From contig CALADT010000215.1 of NCBI GenBank assembly GCA_937890655.1, forward strand, positions 1-18,436: a stretch of 18,436 nt of DNA, read 5' to 3'. Shown in pieces: positions 1-7,180 of the stretch. Below the pieces are notes generated by a model, which was not told the origin of the DNA, ran no database searches, and saw only the letters and a program-made list of their open reading frames with translations. The position numbers were made by a program, and so were the translations under genes. How positions within the stretch are numbered: position 1 is the first letter of the stretch; every line of letters starts with the position of its first letter. This stretch comes from an uncultured Mucispirillum sp. GTDB taxonomy: Bacteria; Chrysiogenota; Deferribacteres; Deferribacterales; Mucispirillaceae.

Positions 1-110
1 ATAGACGAGAAGTATTAAATTTTATTAATGAAATATTTTCAGATAACTCACTAAACTCTCAACTTATCCCTGTAAGTGGCGGCCTATTGGTTATTTCACT
101 AAAATATTAG
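1..110 (+). CDS. O-methyltransferase-like protein, C-terminal end only (partial)
   Basis: An open frame enters from the left edge (first full codon at base 3) and stops at TAG 108-110, giving the last 35 residues of a protein. The segment reads RREVLNFINEIF, then LIPVSGGLLVISLK. This resembles the C-terminal end of class I SAM-dependent O-methyltransferases of the caffeoyl-CoA OMT/TrmR type, where a helix 'R-x-FNE' is followed by 'LLP-x-x-DGL-x-x-x-K'. The resemblance was recognised by eye. The catalytic and SAM-binding parts lie outside the window, so substrate and activity cannot be judged. A near-identical copy of this end lies 241 bases downstream (see 157-351). Whether the upstream gene is intact cannot be seen. 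Confidence 0.55.
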   Translation, partial: RREVLNFINEIFSDNSLNSQLIPVSGGLLVISLKY

Positions 111-156
111 TAAAAATTATATTTAATCAATATTTTGCTTTATACTAACTTAATAA

Positions 157-351
157 AAATGCCTGTGTAGTATTGATGATATTTTAATATATGGCTATGT
201 AATGAGAAAAGAAAGTGAAACCCCACAAAAATATCAGTCAAATAGACGAGAAGTATTAAATTTTATTAATGAAATATTTTCAGATAACTCACTAAATTCA
301 CAACTTATCCCTTTAAGTAGTGGCCTATTGGTTATTTCACTAAAAGAATAG
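157..351 (+). pseudogene. Duplicated 3' fragment of the O-methyltransferase-like gene
   Basis: The frame is open from a stop at 154-156 to TAG 349-351. It encodes CSIDDILIYGYVMRKESE, then a segment almost identical to the protein end at 3-110. Bases 1-110 and 242-351 differ at only about seven positions, and similarity continues some 20 bases past both stops. 'DDILIYGYV' resembles the 'DN-x-LW-x-G-x-V' strand of O-methyltransferases, which lies just upstream of the C-terminal helix, so this copy reaches further into the gene than the window shows for copy 1. No SAM-binding region precedes it. An internal ATG at 202 would give a 49-residue peptide, but there is no ribosome binding site. It is read as a remnant of a tandem duplication with a unit of about 241 bases. 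Confidence 0.6.
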
Positions 352-445
352 TAAAAAATTATATTAAATTAACATTTCTCTTTACATTATATAAGGATTT
401 ATGTAGTTTAATTTATGCAATAAATCATATTAAAACGGGGAAGTA

Positions 446-1846
446 ATGAAGAAAGATTTAACTGTTGGTAATCCTTTAAAATTAATAATATATTTTACAA
501 TACCCTTATTAATAGGTAATTTATTTCAACAGTTATATAACACTGCTGATACTATGATTGTAGGTAGAACCATAGGCTTTAAAGCATTGGCAGCTGTGGG
601 TATAACAAGTGCGTTAGTCTTTTTTGTTATTGGTTTTGCTCAAGGGCTAACAGGTGGTTTTTCTATTATTACTGCACAAAAATTCGGTAATAAAGATAGT
701 GAAGGTGTCAAAAAAAGTGTAACATCATCCATAATATTATCTTTTATTATTACAATCATTTTAACTATTATTAGTGTTTCTTTAACAGGTTATTTATTAA
801 AATTAATAAAAACTCCTGATGAACTTTATAATATGGCTTATATATATTTACTTGTAATTTTCTACGGTACAGGGGCTGCTATTTCATTTAATTTATTTTC
901 AAATATTTTAAGGGCAATAGGTAACAGCAAGTGGCCGTTATATTTTTTAATTATAGCAAGTATTGTAAATATAGCATTAGATTATTTATTTATATTATCT
1001 TTTAATATGGGTGTATTTGGTGCAGGGCTTGCAACAGTAATTTCTCAAATTGTAGCAAGTTTATTATGTTTAGAATATATAAGACGTTTTGTGCCTGATT
1101 TACACATTAAAAAAGAACATTGGAAAGTAACACAAATAGACTTATGGGAACATATGCGTGTAGGCTTGCCTATGGCTTTTCAAGTGGCTATAATAGCAGT
1201 AGGTATTGTATTAGTTCAAGCAGCGTTAAATAAATTAGGCTCGCTTGCCATAGGTGCTTTTACTGTTGCTCAACGAATAGATGTGCTTATTGTCCAATGT
1301 TTACTTTCTTTTGGTATAACTATGGCTACATATACAGCACAAAACTATGGTGCAGGGGATATTCCTAGAATACGTTTAGGAGTAAAACAAGGTAGCATTA
1401 TTTCTGTAACTTTTGCCCTTATTAGTGGTATAGTTATAATTATTTTTGCTGATTTTTCCATTGGTTTATTTCTAAGTAAAGATATTACTAACCCTACTGA
1501 AATAACAGAAACAATTCGTCTTGCTAAATTATATTTATATATTAACTGTTCCATGTATATATTTTTAGCATTATTACTTGTGTTTAGAAGCACATTACAG
1601 GGGTTAGGTAATAGTGTAATCCCAACTATTGCTGGGGTAATGGAGCTTATTATGAGAACAGTCGGTGCTTTATTATTATCAGTTTATATAGGTTATGCCG
1701 GTATATGTTGGGCAAGCCCTATTGCATGGGTTGGTGCTTTTATTCCTGTATTTTTAGCATATTTTTATATTATAAAACGGTTAAATCGTAAATATCTTAT
1801 AAAACAAGCAAAAATTAAAAGGCTACAAAAAGAAAGTAATTTATAA
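446..1846 (+). CDS. MATE-family multidrug/Na+ efflux transporter
   Basis: The 466-residue protein is hydrophobic throughout, with a pattern consistent with the 12 membrane helices of MATE exporters and the family's usual length of about 450-470. The N-terminus carries the typical signature: 'P-LLIGNLFQQLYNTADTMIVG' (residues 20-41), then alternation of Ala/Gly-rich helices. A second, related half begins around residue 235 ('VGLPMAFQ'), as expected for the internal two-fold repeat. MATE proteins expel cationic drugs or metabolites across the inner membrane using Na+ or H+; the substrate cannot be told here. The start ATG has a purine-rich site (ggggaag, 437-443) close upstream. The basic C-terminal tail (KRLNRKYLIKQAKIKRLQK) is cytoplasmic by the positive-inside rule. 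No clear terminator follows. Confidence 0.93.
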   Translation: MKKDLTVGNPLKLIIYFTIPLLIGNLFQQLYNTADTMIVGRTIGFKALAAVGITSALVFFVIGFAQGLTGGFSIITAQKFGNKDSEGVKKSVTSSIILSFIITIILTIISVSLTGYLLKLIKTPDELYNMAYIYLLVIFYGTGAAISFNLFSNILRAIGNSKWPLYFLIIASIVNIALDYLFILSFNMGVFGAGLATVISQIVASLLCLEYIRRFVPDLHIKKEHWKVTQIDLWEHMRVGLPMAFQVAIIAVGIVLVQAALNKLGSLAIGAFTVAQRIDVLIVQCLLSFGITMATYTAQNYGAGDIPRIRLGVKQGSIISVTFALISGIVIIIFADFSIGLFLSKDITNPTEITETIRLAKLYLYINCSMYIFLALLLVFRSTLQGLGNSVIPTIAGVMELIMRTVGALLLSVYIGYAGICWASPIAWVGAFIPVFLAYFYIIKRLNRKYLIKQAKIKRLQKESNL

Positions 1847-2112
1847 TATTATATTATACTATCACATAATAAAATGCTTTTATATTTTTTTAAAAAATTT
1901 AATTCCCTATTATATTTTTATTTATATAAAACTTGTATTATTTTTATATAATATTATAGTTTACATATGTATAATAAAATTAAACATATTATAATTATCA
2001 ATAACATAACTTATTGTATTTAAAGGTAAAAAAATAAATTAATAAAATCATATTATAAACTTCTTGCAATTATATTATAATACTGATAAATTAATATAAC
2101 AGTATTTAAATC
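1847..2112. other. AT-rich intergenic spacer
   Basis: The spacer is almost entirely A and T. No coding frame or convincing GC-rich terminator is visible. It must hold the promoter of the downstream chemoreceptor. The best candidate is TATAAT at 2076-2081, about 43 bases before the start codon, but no good -35 box lies at the right distance, so it is weak. Confidence 0.4.
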
Positions 2113-2119
2113 AGGTGAT
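2113..2119 (+). promoter_or_regulatory. Ribosome binding site that decides the chemoreceptor start
   Basis: AGGTGAT at 2113-2119 sits four bases before ATG 2124. An in-frame GTG at 2115 lies inside this site and so is unlikely to be the start. With ATG 2124 the protein aligns from residue 1 with its paralogue at 4208, including identical positions for three cysteines. Confidence 0.7.
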
Positions 2120-2123
2120 TGAT

Positions 2124-3689
2124 ATGAGAAAAACTACTTTATCATTTTTAATAATTTCTCTAATTTTAACAATTCTATTTTTTATATTTATAGGTATAGG
2201 TGCAGGTGTAGCATCATTAGTAATAACATTATTTGCTTTTGGTATATTACTTTATTCAGATATCCATTCTATTTCATCAATGAAACAAATATGTAACTAT
2301 ATGGATAGTGCCTTAACTGGTTCTCAAGATTATCCAGCAACCACATCAGGCAGGTTTATTCCTATTGCAAACAAGTTGCATGGTATAAGTGATAAAATCA
2401 CTAACTTATATATAGGTTTTAATTCTGCTCACGTTCATATTTCCACCATTGCAAAAGATATGTCAAAAGTGCAATCATCTCTTAACAGCAACGTCCAAAT
2501 AGTTAATGATAAATTAAATAAGGTATCCGGCCAAATGGTAGATTTACAAAGCACAGCAGAGCATGTAAACGGAATGTGCGAAAACTCTAAAGTAGCAGCA
2601 GAAAGTTGCCTTGAAAAAACAAACACTTGTAGCACTGCTATGGAAGAAAATATTTTAAAAATGCGTGATATGGAAAGAACGGTTGATGAAATGGCTACTT
2701 CTGTTAGCGAATTTGTTGGCTATTCCAATGAAATAAAAAACAGTATTCAAGGTATTGAAGATATTGCAGATCAAACAAACCTTTTAGCTTTAAATGCTGC
2801 TATTGAATCTGCAAGAGCAGGGGAGTTAGGTAGAGGTTTTGCAGTTGTTGCTGATGAAGTTAGAAAACTAGCAGAAAAAACTACATCATTTACTGCAGAA
2901 ATTGAAAGAGTTATTTCCCGTCTTCATGATAGAACAATGGAAATTTCCACACAAGTTAGCATAAATGTGGACCAAGTGAAAGAAACTATCGGTGTTACAA
3001 TAGATGCCAGTAGGCTTGTTTCTGAAATAAGGCAGGAAACAAGTAATATGCTTGATGCTACAAACACAATCGTAGGTGCTATTCAAGGCCAGTATGATAG
3101 TATAGGCTCTATTAACAATGCAATATCTGATATATACAGCGAAAACCATACAGCACTTATAAGAACAAGCGAAAGTGTTAAGTTAGGGGATAATTTAGGG
3201 GATATTGCCCAAGAATTAAAAGACATTGTAGGTGCTTATTCTTCTAAAGAGATTAACGATGAAAACTACTTAACATATACAGATGTGCTTTCCGTAGGTT
3301 ATGAACCACTAAACGAACAGCATAGACGTTGGATAGATTTATTTAACTTAATATATAGAGCATATGTAAACTATGCAGACGAACAAGAAATAAAAAGCGT
3401 TATAAAAGATTTAGTAAACTATACTATATGGCACTTCCATTTTGAAAACGCAATGATGGAAAAATATAATTTTAAAACATATGATAACCATAAACAACAG
3501 CATGATGATATATTACAGCAAGTTAGTGAGCTTTATGAAAAACTTGATAGAGGGGAAGAAATTTTAATAGTAAATATACTAGAATTTCTGAAAAAATGGC
3601 TTGTGAATCATATACTTAAAACAGATGTTGTTCTTGGTAAATATCTTTCAAGTATTAACGCAGAACCTATATCTAAAAATATGATATAA
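2124..3689 (+). CDS. Methyl-accepting chemotaxis protein with C-terminal hemerythrin domain (receptor 1)
   Basis: The protein has 521 residues from ATG 2124. Two hydrophobic helices (about 6-24 and 27-44) are joined by a few residues, so there is essentially no periplasmic sensor, and no HAMP is recognisable. A helical signalling arm follows, with the conserved MCP hairpin tip around 213-253 (DQTNLLALNAAIESARAG, then GRGFAVVADEVRKLAEKT). The tip couples to CheA/CheW in the family. Residues about 387-509 form a bacteriohemerythrin domain. All seven di-iron ligands expected from the family are present: H400, H437, E441, H456, H460, H496, D501. Such fusions (for example DcrH of Desulfovibrio) bind O2, so this is probably an intracellular oxygen or redox receptor. 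Cysteines 152, 162 and 169 are shared with the paralogue at 4208. nikR lies 95 bases downstream with no strong terminator between. Confidence 0.93.
   Translation: MRKTTLSFLIISLILTILFFIFIGIGAGVASLVITLFAFGILLYSDIHSISSMKQICNYMDSALTGSQDYPATTSGRFIPIANKLHGISDKITNLYIGFNSAHVHISTIAKDMSKVQSSLNSNVQIVNDKLNKVSGQMVDLQSTAEHVNGMCENSKVAAESCLEKTNTCSTAMEENILKMRDMERTVDEMATSVSEFVGYSNEIKNSIQGIEDIADQTNLLALNAAIESARAGELGRGFAVVADEVRKLAEKTTSFTAEIERVISRLHDRTMEISTQVSINVDQVKETIGVTIDASRLVSEIRQETSNMLDATNTIVGAIQGQYDSIGSINNAISDIYSENHTALIRTSESVKLGDNLGDIAQELKDIVGAYSSKEINDENYLTYTDVLSVGYEPLNEQHRRWIDLFNLIYRAYVNYADEQEIKSVIKDLVNYTIWHFHFENAMMEKYNFKTYDNHKQQHDDILQQVSELYEKLDRGEEILIVNILEFLKKWLVNHILKTDVVLGKYLSSINAEPISKNMI
2829..2902 (+). 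repeat. 74-base stretch identical to 4913-4986
   Basis: This part of the signalling-tip coding region of receptor 1 is base-for-base identical to the same region of receptor 2, while the flanking sequence differs. The domain is highly conserved, but identity at every synonymous position over 74 bases points to recent duplication or gene conversion. Confidence 0.8.
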
Positions 3690-3759
3690 TTGTGTATTGT
3701 TTTTAAAAAATATAAAAAAAGGTCTTGAATTAGTTTTTGTTGTGGAGTAAAAATATACT

Positions 3760-3773
3760 GACAACATAATGTC
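3760..3773. promoter_or_regulatory. Short palindrome upstream of nikR, possible operator
   Basis: GACA-N6-TGTC lies 11 bases before the nikR start codon, just downstream of a TATACT hexamer (3754-3759) that could be a -10 box. NikR is often autoregulated and binds dyad operators as a tetramer. This dyad is shorter than, and unlike, the E. coli GTATGA-N16-TCATAC site, so an operator role is a guess from position. Confidence 0.3.
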
Positions 3774-3784
3774 GGAGTGATAAA

Positions 3785-4189
3785 ATGTCAGAGCTTACAC
3801 GATTTGGAGTATCTTTAGAAAAGGAATTATTAGATAAATTTGATGCTCAAATAAAAGAGCAGTCTTATGAAACTCGTTCTAAAGCTATTTCAGACCTTAT
3901 TAAACAGCATGTAGAGGCAGATATTATTAATACAGATGGTGTATTAGCTGGTGCCGTTACATTTTTATATAGTCATCACAATAAAGATTTGGTTTCAAAA
4001 CTATTAGAAGTGCAACATGATGACCATGACTTAATAGTATCCATGCAGCATATACACCTAGATCATGATACATGTTTGGAAATACTGGCTGTTAAAGGTC
4101 AGAGTTCTAACATCCGTTCACTTTATTATAAAATACAAGCATTAAAGGGTATTAAACTAGCATCTATAAGTGTTACAGTTGTATCCTAA
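3785..4189 (+). CDS. nikR: NikR, nickel-responsive transcriptional regulator
   Basis: The protein has 134 residues, the normal NikR length. The N-terminal ribbon-helix-helix DNA-binding part is residues 1-45 (LTRFGVSLEKELLDKFD, then RSKAISDLI). The C-terminal ACT-like metal-binding domain follows. The four nickel ligands known from E. coli NikR (H76, H87, H89, C95) are matched with exact spacing by H78, H89, H91 and C97. In the family, the nickel-loaded tetramer represses nickel uptake genes or, in some bacteria, also controls urease, hydrogenase and iron genes. A purine-rich site (cggagtg) precedes the ATG. The gene lies only 18 bases upstream of chemoreceptor 2 and so is probably co-transcribed with it. 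No nickel permease gene is visible nearby; the nearest possible partner is the orphan ECF-type ATPase at 6617. Confidence 0.95.
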   Translation: MSELTRFGVSLEKELLDKFDAQIKEQSYETRSKAISDLIKQHVEADIINTDGVLAGAVTFLYSHHNKDLVSKLLEVQHDDHDLIVSMQHIHLDHDTCLEILAVKGQSSNIRSLYYKIQALKGIKLASISVTVVS

Positions 4190-4207
4190 AATTTCTAGGA
4201 GTCTAAA

Positions 4208-5749
4208 ATGAAAATACTAAGCCTTGCTTATACAGTTATAGCGCTTATTGTTACTGTAATTTTATGGGCTACAATAGATTTTTATGCAGGTGTAGGTGCA
4301 CTAATCATATTTGTTTTATCTTTAGCTATTAACGTTGCAAAAGATTTAATTTTTTATAAACAAATGGATATACTGCATGATTTTATTAATGTAGCCTTAG
4401 TAGGTTGTCCAAGGCAGGCACCAGCAACAACAGGAAGATTTACATATATTGGTAAACATATATTTGAGCTTTCGAATAAGCTTTGCACATTAGGGGCAAA
4501 CTTCCGTAACGCACAGGTAAGGGTTGCTTCAGCAGCATCAGATTTAACATCGGTTCAAACAAGTTTATATGATAATATGATGACTGTAAACGATAGTTTA
4601 AATAATATTACAGATGAAGTTTATGATTTACAAAGAACTTCGGAGCAAGTAAAACTTATTTGTGATGATTCAGAGCGTGCAGCAGCTAGCTGTCTTGATA
4701 AAACAAGCCAGTGTGGTAGAGCTATGGAAGATAATATTTTAAAAATGAAAGAGATAGAATCAACAGTTGCAAGTATAGTTGAAACTATGGGTGATTTTGT
4801 GGTGTATTCCAATGAAATAAAACACAGTATAGGAAATATTACAGATATTGCAGACCAAACAAACCTTTTAGCCTTAAATGCAGCCATAGAGGCAGCTCGT
4901 GCAGGTGATTCTGGTAGAGGTTTTGCAGTTGTTGCTGATGAAGTTAGAAAACTAGCAGAAAAAACTACATCATTTACTGCAGAAATAGAAAAAGTTGTAG
5001 ATAAGTTACATTCAAGAACATCAGAAATTTCTGAACAAGTAAACTTAAACGAAGAACAGGTAAAAGAAGCCATAGGTATTACTATGGATACAGGTGCAAT
5101 AGTTATTGATATTCGTGATGAAACAACAGGTATGCTAGACCTTACAAAACGTATTGTCCGTGCAATGGCAAACCAAAATGAAGGTATATCAGAAATAACA
5201 AAATCTATTGAAAGAGTAAATTCAGAAAACGATGTGGCACTCCATAGAACACAGGAAAGCCAAAAACTAGGTAACAATTTAGACCATATAGCAGAGGAGA
5301 TGAAAGAAAACTCTAAAAACTATTCTGCTGGAGAAGGTCAATTTATGACATTTACTCAAGCACTTTCAGTAGGTTATACCCATATAGATGAACAGCATAT
5401 CAAATGGATAGATTTAATAAACGCAGTATATAACAGCTTATCACAAGGTTCATCAAGACAGCAGTTAGGTATGGTGTTAAAAGATTTAGTAGACTATACT
5501 GTATGGCATTTTGGTTTTGAAAACAAAATGATGAACGAATATAACTATCCAGATAAAGAAAGCCATATGAAATTACATAAAGATTTCATAGCAGAGATAA
5601 AAAAATTAGAAGCAAAATACGATGCTGGGGAAGATATTATGGGAGTAAATGTTTTAGAATTTTTAAAAGGTTGGCTCTCAAACCACATTATGAAAATAGA
5701 TACACAGCTTGGTGCATACTTGGAATCAAAAGGTGCAACTCCAGTATAA
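4208..5749 (+). CDS. Methyl-accepting chemotaxis protein with C-terminal hemerythrin domain (receptor 2)
   Basis: The protein has 513 residues and is a paralogue of the product at 2124 along its whole length. Two N-terminal membrane helices (about 5-22 and 26-44) have almost no loop, and no HAMP is seen. A juxtamembrane 'PATTGRF' motif (72-78) is shared with receptor 1 (PATTSGRF). The MCP tip spans about 213-252 (DQTNLLALNAAIEAARAG, then VVADEVRKLAEKT). The hemerythrin domain, about 385-505, has the full ligand set: H397, H434, E438, H453, H457, H493, D498. Cysteines 152, 162 and 169 match receptor 1 exactly. Start ATG 4208 follows a good site (aggag, 4196-4200), and the gene is 18 bases behind nikR. 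It ends 18 bases before a strong terminator. Probable role: cytoplasmic O2 or redox sensing for chemotaxis. Confidence 0.93.
   Translation: MKILSLAYTVIALIVTVILWATIDFYAGVGALIIFVLSLAINVAKDLIFYKQMDILHDFINVALVGCPRQAPATTGRFTYIGKHIFELSNKLCTLGANFRNAQVRVASAASDLTSVQTSLYDNMMTVNDSLNNITDEVYDLQRTSEQVKLICDDSERAAASCLDKTSQCGRAMEDNILKMKEIESTVASIVETMGDFVVYSNEIKHSIGNITDIADQTNLLALNAAIEAARAGDSGRGFAVVADEVRKLAEKTTSFTAEIEKVVDKLHSRTSEISEQVNLNEEQVKEAIGITMDTGAIVIDIRDETTGMLDLTKRIVRAMANQNEGISEITKSIERVNSENDVALHRTQESQKLGNNLDHIAEEMKENSKNYSAGEGQFMTFTQALSVGYTHIDEQHIKWIDLINAVYNSLSQGSSRQQLGMVLKDLVDYTVWHFGFENKMMNEYNYPDKESHMKLHKDFIAEIKKLEAKYDAGEDIMGVNVLEFLKGWLSNHIMKIDTQLGAYLESKGATPV
4913..4986 (+). repeat. 74-base stretch identical to 2829-2902
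   Basis: Second copy of the exact repeat shared by the two hemerythrin receptors. A neighbouring 31-base stretch (4854-4884) is also identical to 13014-13044 in the third chemoreceptor, so sequence exchange may involve all three genes. Confidence 0.8.
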
Positions 5750-5767
5750 AATATATAGGATGATAAA

Positions 5768-5799
5768 AGGCAGGTAGAAATACCTGCCTATTTTATTAT
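5768..5799 (+). terminator. Rho-independent terminator of the nikR-receptor 2 unit
   Basis: A perfect 9-bp stem, AGGCAGGTA (5768-5776) with TACCTGCCT (5781-5789), is closed by a GAAA tetraloop and followed by ATTTTATTATT. It is the strongest GC-containing hairpin on the plus strand of the window and lies 18 bases after the receptor stop codon. Confidence 0.92.
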
Positions 5800-6273
5800 T
5801 ATAATTAATTTTTATATATTTATGGCTTATTTTTAAAATTAGTTTGTAATAATGGGGAACTAAAATAAAGAAAAAAGATAATTATATTTATTTTATTTTG
5901 GTATTATTAAAAACTTATGATAATTTTATAAATAATTCTAATTATGATAAATTTGTTTTAAAAAATTTTTTATTATTAATAAATTAAAAGTTTTTTTAAG
6001 TAATTTTTGAAATTGCTTTGTTAGTTTTAGGTGTTTAAAGCATGAAAAAATACTATAAAATATTATAGAATATATTATTTAAAAACTGTGGGTAATCAGT
6101 CTTTTTTTATGTTAGCTATTTATTTTTAAGTATTATAAGTTATTTAAAATCCTTTATTATTAATGAGTTATGTTATTTATGACTTATTTATGAAATTAGT
6201 ATGTGTGTTAAGATTTTTGCCATAAGGTGGTTTAGTAATAAATAGTAACAATAATGATATATTAAAAGAATAT

Positions 6274-6339
6274 TAAAAAAATAAATATAAAATCATATTT
6301 AAAGATAGTAAAAAATAATGTAAAAAAATAAATATAAAA
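6274..6339. repeat. Two exact 19-base direct repeats in the AT-rich gap
   Basis: TAAAAAAATAAATATAAAA occurs at 6274-6292 and again at 6321-6339. Given the extreme base bias it may be chance or slippage rather than a functional iteron. Confidence 0.5.
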
Positions 6340-6438
6340 CAATAGTAAAAATATTACTAGAATAGTAAAAGTAATTTTAAAAGCAACTATAAAAGGGTAT
6401 TAAAAAAGTAAAATGATACTAAAAAAATAGTAATGGAA

Positions 6439-6477
6439 AAACATATATTAAACCACTAATAAGTTTTATATATGTTT
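6439..6477. repeat. AT-rich inverted repeat (hairpin)
   Basis: AAACATATATTAAAC (6439-6453) pairs with GTTTTATATATGTTT (6463-6477) at 14 of 15 positions across a 9-base loop. The minus strand continues into TTTTCC, so a weak minus-strand terminator is possible, but no minus-strand gene lies upstream of it. Confidence 0.45.
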
Positions 6478-6616
6478 AAAATATCAGTAAATAAATTTTA
6501 AAAGATAAAATTTGTAAAAAATAAAAATTTATTGTATATATTATATAATAAAATAGTTTTATCATTTATAATAAAGCTATGTGGTTTATACATATTATAA
6601 ATAGTTTGGGGTAATA

Positions 6617-7180
6617 ATGGAAGATATCTTATTAAGTGTAGAAAATCTTTCCACTATGGTTTCAAAAGATATTAATTTTACAGTAAAAAAAGGCGAAGTA
6701 ATTTGTATTTTTGGTTTAAACGGTAGTGGTAAAAGTGTATTATTAAAAACTATTTGTAATATACTTGAAAAACAGCAGGGTAGTATATTATATAGTATAG
6801 GTAAATCAAAAATAGGTGTAGTGTTACAGTTTCCAGAACATTTAATATTTAAAGAATCTGCTTTAGATGAAGCACTTTTAATTATGGATAATAATAAAGA
6901 ACAGGCAGAAAACCTTTTAAAAGAGATAAATGCAGAAGAAAGTATTAGCCCTTTTAATTTAAGCGACGGTCAAAAAAGATTAATGTTTGTTTTTGGTTAC
7001 CTTGAAAATAAAGAATTGATTTTACTTGATGAACCTTTTGTTTCCCTTGATGATAAAAGTAAAGAAAAAGTTGCTTTGAAAATATTAGAAGCAAAAAATA
7101 ACGGTAAAGCAATCATATATACAGCTAATAGGGAAGTGGATAAAAAAATAGCTGATACAATAATAACCCTTTCTAATTAA
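6617..7180 (+). CDS. Short ECF/CbiO-type ABC transporter ATPase, orphan
   Basis: The 187-residue protein is an ABC nucleotide-binding domain. Walker A is GLNGSGKS (33-40). The Q-loop is VVLQFPEHLIF (68-78, Gln71), the form typical of energy-coupling-factor ATPases (EcfA/CbiO, usually 'FQ-PE-QLF'). The signature is LSDGQKR (115-121), Walker B is LILLDEP (134-140) and the D-loop is SLDD (143-146). It is much shorter than usual ECF ATPases (about 220-280) and lacks their C-terminal extension. At the switch position, where 'TH' is expected, it reads TAN (169-171), so the His is missing. ECF ATPases power uptake of vitamins or Ni/Co with T and S subunits; none is encoded nearby. Nickel uptake is conceivable given nikR, but is only inference. 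The ATG follows 'ttggggtaat'. Confidence 0.8.
   Translation: MEDILLSVENLSTMVSKDINFTVKKGEVICIFGLNGSGKSVLLKTICNILEKQQGSILYSIGKSKIGVVLQFPEHLIFKESALDEALLIMDNNKEQAENLLKEINAEESISPFNLSDGQKRLMFVFGYLENKELILLDEPFVSLDDKSKEKVALKILEAKNNGKAIIYTANREVDKKIADTIITLSN

Larger units (their letters stand above)
5800..6616. other. Gene-free, extremely AT-rich region
   Basis: About 800 bases contain no credible coding frame on either strand. The sequence is low-complexity A/T with scattered 'ATAGTAA' words, a 19-base exact direct repeat (6274-6292 and 6321-6339) and an AT-rich hairpin (6439-6477). No tRNA, rRNA or recognisable mobile element is seen. It may be decayed sequence, a regulatory or structural spacer, or contain a small RNA. 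The promoter of the downstream ATPase should lie near its right end; TATAAT occurs at 6567-6572. Confidence 0.6.

Noticed and set aside
1..360. The two repeats at the left edge as a CRISPR array or mobile-element ends
   Set aside because: The repeats are long, imperfect and translate to a protein C-terminus. There are no short regular repeats with unique spacers and no inverted ends or target duplication.
2115..2123. GTG start for chemoreceptor 1
   Set aside because: The GTG lies inside the ribosome binding site of ATG 2124, and the paralogue aligns from the ATG.
4621..5277. Long minus-strand open frame opposite chemoreceptor 2
   Set aside because: It lies wholly inside a well-supported receptor gene, is Ser/Phe/Ala-rich as expected for the complement of MCP codons, and has no family resemblance.
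6240..6440. ATAGTAA words as iterons of a replication origin
   Set aside because: The spacing and sequence are irregular, no DnaA-box-like sites or dnaA/rep gene are nearby, and the base composition alone makes such words frequent.
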